Under the pieces are notes generated by a model. That model was not told the origin of the DNA, did not search any database, and was given only the letters and a program-made list of their open reading frames with translations. This document shows positions 15,397 to 19,564 of a stretch of DNA of 19,564 bases, piece by piece. A program made the translations under genes and the position numbers. The stretch's first letter is position 1. The number at the start of each line of letters is the position of its first letter. Origin of the DNA: RGIG8748 sp045578205 (GTDB taxonomy: Bacteria > Bacillota > Clostridia > UMGS1810); assembly GCA_045578205.1 (NCBI GenBank), contig JAZNJU010000052.1, positions 1 through 19,564 of the forward strand, given 5' to 3'.

Positions 15397-16482
15397 GTGA
15401 AAAAAATACTTTTTTTATTTGCAGTGTTTTTGTGGCTTTCAAACACATCGGCAAGTGCTTCCGACTTTGAATACAGAGAAAATGTACCTCCGTACACAGG
15501 GGAAGTTCTTGGTGAAGTAATGCAGTATTCCTCTCTTGCCGACTTTGTTTCAGATATTATCAGCGGACGTCATAAGGAGCCACGCGGTATCATCCAAAGA
15601 ATAGTAAATATGGTGGCAGGGGACGTAAAAGGTGCGCTGTCCTATGTTGCCACAGTAATGGGTCTTGTAATTCTTTCTTCCTGCATAAAGGGTTCGCAGA
15701 TAAACCTTGGGAAAGGGGTCTCGGAGATAGCGTTTCTGGTGTGCTATTTTGTGGTTGCAACATTTCTTGTAGGGATTTTGTACCGGGCAGTTACCATAGC
15801 CACTGAGGCGGCAGAAGAATTGGAAGTTTTCATTCGGATGTCGCTTCCTGCGTACATAGGCGTAGTCAGCGCTACGAGAACAAATGCCGCTGCGTCGCAG
15901 GGGATTTTCCTTGTTATGGTAAATGTCGTGTCACGTTATGCAGGACAGTTTATGGTAAACAGTTTTTTCTACATTGGCGTACTTACTGTAATAAGCAATA
16001 TGTCTTCCGAAATCCACATTACAAAACTTGTTTTTATTGCAAGGCAAATTCTGTTCTGGGTTTTGGGGTTCATTCTCACGGTTTTTGCAGGGCTCACAGC
16101 ACTTTCGGGTCTTAGCATAAGAGCATCTTCTGCCACGGGAATACGCGCCGCAAAGTACACCATAGGCCATGCCATACCCGTTGTAGGCGGTTTCCTGGCA
16201 GATTCCACGGAACTTATTCTTGCTTCGGCAAAAATTTTCAAAAATGCTTTCGGAACTGCAGGGATACTTATAATGGCTGTTATATGTCTTGTCCCGGTGC
16301 TGAAACTCTTTGTTATAGGTTTTGCACTCAAAATAACTTCGGGTCTCACGGAACCGTTTTGCGATAAACTAATGTCCGACGGTATCTACGGAGTTGGGCA
16401 GACAATAATTCACATTATGGTATGTATTCTTCTTATGACCGTAATGTTTATCATGGCTTTTGCAGTTCTTCTTAATCTATAG
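15397..16482 (+). CDS. spoIIIAE: Stage III sporulation protein AE
   Basis: A polytopic membrane protein of the SpoIIIA channel. It opens with a signal-peptide-like segment (KKILFLFAVFLWLSNTSASAS), then an extracytoplasmic stretch, then about seven hydrophobic segments. The family block IRMSLPAYIGVVSATRTNAAAS and the later RAAKYTIGHAIPVVGGFLADSTELILASAKIFKNAFG are clear. I prefer GTG 15397, just after the spoIIIAD stop, because ggtgg (15387-15391) serves as RBS and the signal peptide then begins correctly; GTG 15388 and TTG 15385 are in-frame alternatives. At 361 aa it is somewhat shorter than the Bacillus protein (about 399). Confidence 0.93.
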   Translation: MKKILFLFAVFLWLSNTSASASDFEYRENVPPYTGEVLGEVMQYSSLADFVSDIISGRHKEPRGIIQRIVNMVAGDVKGALSYVATVMGLVILSSCIKGSQINLGKGVSEIAFLVCYFVVATFLVGILYRAVTIATEAAEELEVFIRMSLPAYIGVVSATRTNAAASQGIFLVMVNVVSRYAGQFMVNSFFYIGVLTVISNMSSEIHITKLVFIARQILFWVLGFILTVFAGLTALSGLSIRASSATGIRAAKYTIGHAIPVVGGFLADSTELILASAKIFKNAFGTAGILIMAVICLVPVLKLFVIGFALKITSGLTEPFCDKLMSDGIYGVGQTIIHIMVCILLMTVMFIMAFAVLLNL

Positions 16483-16492
16483 CGAGGGTAGT

Positions 16493-16954
16493 ATGAGGGA
16501 ATATGTTATTTGTATATGTTTTGCAATGCTTTTCTGCGTGGGAGTCAAAATCCTTACACCGTCCAAAAAATATGACGGGATAATTAAGATAGTCTGCGGT
16601 GTTTTTGTTATAACAACAATAATATCGCCTATGAAAAAATTTCTGAATTTGGATTTTAACTACAATTATTTCGAAGATTTTATGAAAGATAATGAGGGTT
16701 TTGCATATTCTGTAGAAAAGAGCAGGGAAGAATTCTCGGAAGATATTATTTCTTACGGTGAAAAAAACCTTTCGCATCAGATATCCGGAGAAATTGAAAA
16801 ACTTTTCGGGGACGTCGTTAGTGTGGAACTCTATGACGGCAAGTCGTGGAGAGTAACCGGTTGCGAGACGAAAAACCGTGAAAGAATAAGTGAGTACATA
16901 AGAAATACCTACGGATGCGAAACAGTTTTTACAGAGGTGGATAATGGAACTTAA
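16493..16954 (+). CDS. spoIIIAF: Stage III sporulation protein AF
   Basis: A 153-aa protein with two N-terminal membrane helices (YVICICFAMLFCVGVKIL and IIKIVCGVFVITTIIS) joined by the family motif LTPSKKYDGIIKI, then a soluble domain that resembles ring-building motif domains. Bacillus SpoIIIAF is about 206 aa, so this is a shorter version. The ATG at 16493 follows gcgaggg, 10 bases after the spoIIIAE stop. The end overlaps spoIIIAG by 11 bp. Confidence 0.9.
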   Translation: MREYVICICFAMLFCVGVKILTPSKKYDGIIKIVCGVFVITTIISPMKKFLNLDFNYNYFEDFMKDNEGFAYSVEKSREEFSEDIISYGEKNLSHQISGEIEKLFGDVVSVELYDGKSWRVTGCETKNRERISEYIRNTYGCETVFTEVDNGT

Positions 16955-17447
16955 GAAATTGAAAAACATAAAGACTTCATACCTTGTATTGGCACTTTTT
17001 CTCGGTATAGCGCTTATGGTTTTGTCAAAGGGGCTAAAACCTGTCAAAAAGCAAGAACAACCTCCACAACCCGCTGTAATAACTACAGATGCAAATGCCG
17101 AAGAAAAATTAAAAGAAATCATCGGAAGTATTGACGGGGTTTCGGACGTAAGTGTATTCATAACCTACGAGAATTCAGGAGTCAAAAAGACATCATCGGT
17201 CTATGAAAAATCGGCCTTGCAGGACGGGGAAAAAGGCAATGAATCTTCGAAAGAAACTCCCGTTATGGTAAAGGATTCATCGGGTGAGAAACCATTTGTG
17301 AAAGAGGATGTTCTTCCGATGGTGAGAGGTGTCATGATTTCTGCCAGGGGTATAAGAGACCCCGTGGTTAAAGCAGATGTAACCGATGCGGTAGCAGGTG
17401 TTCTGGGGATTCCGGTACACCGAGTTAAAATTCTTCACATAGATTAA
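16944..17447 (+). CDS. spoIIIAG: Stage III sporulation protein AG
   Basis: SpoIIIAG forms a large ring in the space between mother cell and forespore membranes. The 167-aa protein has one N-terminal membrane helix (YLVLALFLGIALMVLSKGL), a Pro/Gln-rich linker, and a ring-building domain beginning EEKLKEIIGSIDGVSDVSVFITYENSG. The C-terminal VRGVMISARGIRDPVVKADVTDAVAGVLGIPVHRVKILH is highly typical. It is shorter than the Bacillus protein (about 229 aa). RBS gaggtgg lies inside spoIIIAF. Confidence 0.95.
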   Translation: MELKKLKNIKTSYLVLALFLGIALMVLSKGLKPVKKQEQPPQPAVITTDANAEEKLKEIIGSIDGVSDVSVFITYENSGVKKTSSVYEKSALQDGEKGNESSKETPVMVKDSSGEKPFVKEDVLPMVRGVMISARGIRDPVVKADVTDAVAGVLGIPVHRVKILHID

Positions 17448-17467
17448 TAAAACAGGGAGAGATATTG

Positions 17468-18004
17468 ATGTTTATGGTGCTTAAAAAGAAACAAATGGTA
17501 ATGACCGCCCTTGTGCTTATGCTGGGTGTTGCGGGATATCTTAATTACAGATACGACAAAGACCCTGCCGAAAGTGTTGCGGTATTTGAAGAGAAAGCAG
17601 GCGAACCCGGCATTGGCGAAACCGTGATGGTAAGCGGAAATGCCAAAACCGAAAACAGTGCGGATGATTATTTTTCTGTCCAGAAACTCGAAAGAGACAC
17701 CGCCAGAGGAAAAATCTATGAGGAACTCAAGAAAACTCTTGACTCCGAAAATATCTCGGAAGAACTTCGGGCTCAAACAGAGAATAAAATCACAGAACTT
17801 ATGGAATATGAAGAAAAAGAGGCAACTGCCCAGAATCTTCTTGCTTCAAAAGGTTTCGAAAGCACAATGGTGTACATAACAAGCGAGTCCGTAACCGTGA
17901 ATGTGAAGAAAAACGGTTTAAGCCGGAGCGACACTGCAAAGATTGTGGATGTCGTTTATGAACTTACGAAAAATAATAATATAAAAATAGTTGAAGTTAA
18001 TTAA
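17468..18004 (+). CDS. spoIIIAH: Stage III sporulation protein AH
   Basis: SpoIIIAH is the mother-cell partner of forespore SpoIIQ and has a YscJ/FliF-like ring domain. The 178-aa protein has a basic N-terminus (LKKKQ), one membrane helix (MVMTALVLMLGVAGYLNYRY), a variable linker, and the conserved C-terminal domain with KLERDTARGKIYEELKKTL, AQNLLASKGFESTMVYITSESVTVNVKKNGLSRSDTAKI. The ATG at 17468 follows gggagag; TTG 17465 and ATG 17474 are alternatives. It is the last gene of the spoIIIA operon. No accB or accC follows, unlike in Bacillus. Confidence 0.95.
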   Translation: MFMVLKKKQMVMTALVLMLGVAGYLNYRYDKDPAESVAVFEEKAGEPGIGETVMVSGNAKTENSADDYFSVQKLERDTARGKIYEELKKTLDSENISEELRAQTENKITELMEYEEKEATAQNLLASKGFESTMVYITSESVTVNVKKNGLSRSDTAKIVDVVYELTKNNNIKIVEVN

Positions 18005-18019
18005 AATTTGTGATATACT
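17991..18019 (+). promoter_or_regulatory. SigA-type promoter for yqhY
   Basis: TTGAAG (17991-17996), a 17-base spacer and TATACT (18014-18019) with an extended -10 TG (18011-18012) overlap the end of spoIIIAH. It would make yqhY expression independent of the sporulation operon. Confidence 0.55.
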
Positions 18020-18052
18020 ATGATTGAATATGTTGTTTAGGAGGAATTTTTT

Positions 18053-18448
18053 ATGTCAGAAACAAAAGAAATTTTAAACGGCAATATCAAAATATCCGAT
18101 GAAGTTATCGAAACAATCACCTCTGTTGCTGTATCGGAAATAGAGGGTGTAAGCAGTACCGGTTCCGGTTTTGTAGACGGAATAGCACGCAGGCTTTCCA
18201 AGAAACCCTCCACAGGAGGAATAAAAGCCACAGTTGGAGAAACAACAGCAAGCGTAGATATAAACATCGTGGTTAAATACGGTGTGAGAATTCCCGAAGT
18301 TGCCTGGAATGTTCAGGACGCGGTGAAAAGGGAAATTGAACTTATGACAGGCCTTGAAGTAGAAAAGGTAAATGTCAAAGTTGTCGGAATAGATATTCCG
18401 GAAGATGAGAAACAAGAGGACACAGACAACACAACAGACGAAGAATGA
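18053..18448 (+). CDS. yqhY: Asp23/Gls24 family envelope-stress protein (YqhY-like)
   Basis: A 131-aa small soluble protein of the Asp23/Gls24 family (DUF322). Typical blocks are GNIKISDEVIETITSVAVSEIEGVSS, VDINIVVKYGVRIPEVAWNVQDAVKREIELMTGLEVEKVNVKVVGI, and an acidic C-terminal tail. Bacillus YqhY lies just upstream of nusB and has been linked to control of acetyl-CoA carboxylase; the accBC genes are not adjacent here. RBS taggagg precedes the ATG, and a terminator follows at 18456-18491. The family call is sure; orthology to YqhY rests on gene order. Confidence 0.85.
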   Translation: MSETKEILNGNIKISDEVIETITSVAVSEIEGVSSTGSGFVDGIARRLSKKPSTGGIKATVGETTASVDINIVVKYGVRIPEVAWNVQDAVKREIELMTGLEVEKVNVKVVGIDIPEDEKQEDTDNTTDEE

Positions 18449-18455
18449 TTAGAAG

Positions 18456-18491
18456 AAAAAGTCCCGTTGTGTTGCACGGGACTTTTTATTT
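18456..18491 (+). terminator. Terminator after yqhY
   Basis: A 12-bp perfect stem aaaaagtcccgt / acgggacttttt (18456-18467 with 18476-18487) with an 8-base loop lies 7 bases after the yqhY stop. It separates yqhY from nusB, though readthrough is possible since no clear promoter lies between it and nusB. Confidence 0.85.
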
Positions 18492-18524
18492 TTCAGATGT
18501 AGTCATTAAATTCGGAGGAAACAT

Positions 18525-18926
18525 ATGAGCAGAAACTCTGCGCGCGACAGCGCTTTCAAAATTATATATCAGGTACCGTTTCACGGGGAAAACGATGTGG
18601 CTCTCACCATGGAAAACTATTCGCAGTCCGAGGAGTACGCACTTCTCACACCCAAGGACATGGAATATGTCAAAACCTGCGTGGAGGGTTGCTTTGGAAA
18701 TCTTGGCGATATCGACGCAAAGGTGAGTGCATCACTTAAAAACTGGACTATCGAAAGACTGTCCAAGGTTAATCTTGCTATTTTGCGCCTTTCCATAAGT
18801 GAAATGAGTTATGCAGATGTTCCTTATCAGGTATCCATAAACGAGGCCGTGGAACTGGCGAAGAAATACAGCGATGATGATGCACCTGCTTTCATAAACG
18901 GTGTCCTTGCGGACGTTATAAGGTAG
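18525..18926 (+). CDS. nusB: Transcription antitermination factor NusB
   Basis: NusB binds boxA RNA with S10 (NusE) and supports antitermination of rRNA transcription. The 133-aa length is normal. The N-terminal SRNSARDSAFKIIYQ, the NWTIERLSKVNLAILRLSISEM block, and the C-terminal VPYQVSINEAVELAKKYSDDDAPAFINGVLADV are diagnostic. RBS cggagga precedes the ATG. xseA begins 6 bp after the stop, with no folD between, unlike in Bacillus. Confidence 0.97.
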   Translation: MSRNSARDSAFKIIYQVPFHGENDVALTMENYSQSEEYALLTPKDMEYVKTCVEGCFGNLGDIDAKVSASLKNWTIERLSKVNLAILRLSISEMSYADVPYQVSINEAVELAKKYSDDDAPAFINGVLADVIR

Positions 18927-18932
18927 ATTGCT

Positions 18933-19564
18933 ATGCGTGTTGTAACAGTAGGTGAAGTAAACAACTATATAAAGCGCAAATTCGATGCAGACGCCAAACT
19001 CCAGACCTTGTGTATAAGGGGCGAACTTTCCAACTTCAAGCATCACTATTCGGGGCATATGTATATGTCATTAAAGGACAATACCGGTTCTATAAAGGCT
19101 GTGATGTTCAAACAAAGCGCAATGTCGCTCAGGTTTGTTCCAAAAGACGGAATGAGCGTTTTAGCGGTGGGAAAGGTCGGTGTGTTTGAGAGAGACGGTG
19201 TTTATCAACTCTACATAGACACCATGATACCCGACGGCATAGGTGAACTTTATGCCGCATACGAAAGACTGAAAGCACGCCTGGAAGAGGGTGGCTATTT
19301 TGACCCTGCACACAAAAAGGAGATTCCCGCGTTTCCCGGAACCATAGGTGTTGTTACTGCTTCCACAGGCGCCGCAGTAAGGGATATAATAAATGTAATC
19401 ACAAGACGGTATCCGCTTTGCAATATCAAGATTTACCCCACACAGGTACAGGGGGTGGGGGCGAGCGAATCCATCTGTGAGGCAATAGAATTTTTTAATT
19501 CCAATACAAATGCCGATGTTCTCATAGTGGGCAGAGGCGGAGGCTCCATTGAGGATTTGTGGGC
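18933..19564 (+). CDS. xseA: Exodeoxyribonuclease VII large subunit, 3' end beyond the window
   Basis: XseA is the catalytic subunit of exonuclease VII, which degrades single-stranded DNA with XseB. From ATG 18933 (RBS-like aagg at 18920-18923) the frame stays open to the window edge for 210 codons. The N-terminal OB fold is clear: VTVGEVNNYIKRKFDADAKLQTLCIRGELSNFK, GHMYMSLKDNTGSIKAVMFK, and GKVGVFERDGVYQLYIDTM. The catalytic domain then starts with IGVVTASTGAAVRDIINVITRRYP and reaches GRGGGSIEDLWA. The family is about 400 residues or more, so about half is missing on the right. Confidence 0.95.
   Translation, partial: MRVVTVGEVNNYIKRKFDADAKLQTLCIRGELSNFKHHYSGHMYMSLKDNTGSIKAVMFKQSAMSLRFVPKDGMSVLAVGKVGVFERDGVYQLYIDTMIPDGIGELYAAYERLKARLEEGGYFDPAHKKEIPAFPGTIGVVTASTGAAVRDIINVITRRYPLCNIKIYPTQVQGVGASESICEAIEFFNSNTNADVLIVGRGGGSIEDLW

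Noticed and set aside
14838..15497. Long minus-strand open frames opposite spoIIIAC-AE
   Set aside because: They are shadows of well-supported sporulation genes with unnatural residue composition.
1..19564. CRISPR array, transposase or integrase
   Set aside because: No regular repeat-spacer pattern and no protein with transposase or integrase motifs is visible in the window.

Overview
The window looks like a chromosomal segment from an endospore-forming clostridium (Firmicutes, Clostridia) of low to moderate GC. The evidence is a complete spoIIIAA-AH operon, a SigH-type sigma factor, Gram-positive ribosome binding sites and SigA-like promoters, and a yqhY-nusB-xseA order that recalls the Bacillus chromosome. 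No rRNA or species marker is present, so I do not go below class level.

Layout. (1) 1-8656 is a visibly more AT-rich accessory block holding four tightly spaced plus-strand genes: an 871-aa protein with a GHKL-type ATPase fold, a 1376-aa protein joining a phosphoribosyltransferase-like motif to a GAF/DHp/GHKL-like histidine-kinase end, a 189-aa protein that reads like a CheY receiver, and a 403-aa DUF2971 protein. I read this as an unusual kinase/receiver signalling cassette with a PRTase-like part and a candidate effector, probably a conflict or defence system. Function is inferred; I do not recognise it as a named system. (2) 8657-9302 is the junction: a perfect 16-bp-stem terminator, an intact tRNA-Leu(UAG), a broken 5' half of a second tRNA-Leu(UAG), and divergent promoters. 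It looks like the scar of an insertion into a tRNA gene. (3) 9303-11220 holds exodeoxyribonuclease III and an ion-transporter-superfamily permease. (4) 11221-12332 holds rplM-rpsI on the minus strand with a SigA promoter; the last codons of rpsI are duplicated about 140 bp downstream, as after site-specific insertion at the rpsI 3' end. (5) 12333-13347 holds mostly non-coding AT-rich DNA and sigH (minus). (6) 13404-18004 is the spoIIIA operon, divergent from sigH. (7) 18053-19564 holds an Asp23/Gls24 protein (yqhY), nusB, and the first third to half of xseA, cut by the window edge.

How the genes work together. The right two thirds is core genome: ribosomal proteins, DNA repair (xth, xseA), rRNA antitermination (nusB) and sporulation (SigH for entry, SpoIIIA for the mother-cell-to-forespore channel). 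The left block differs in composition and gene content and sits beside a tRNA, as genomic islands do. The island-like block and the rpsI tail duplication suggest two separate past integration events within about 3 kb.
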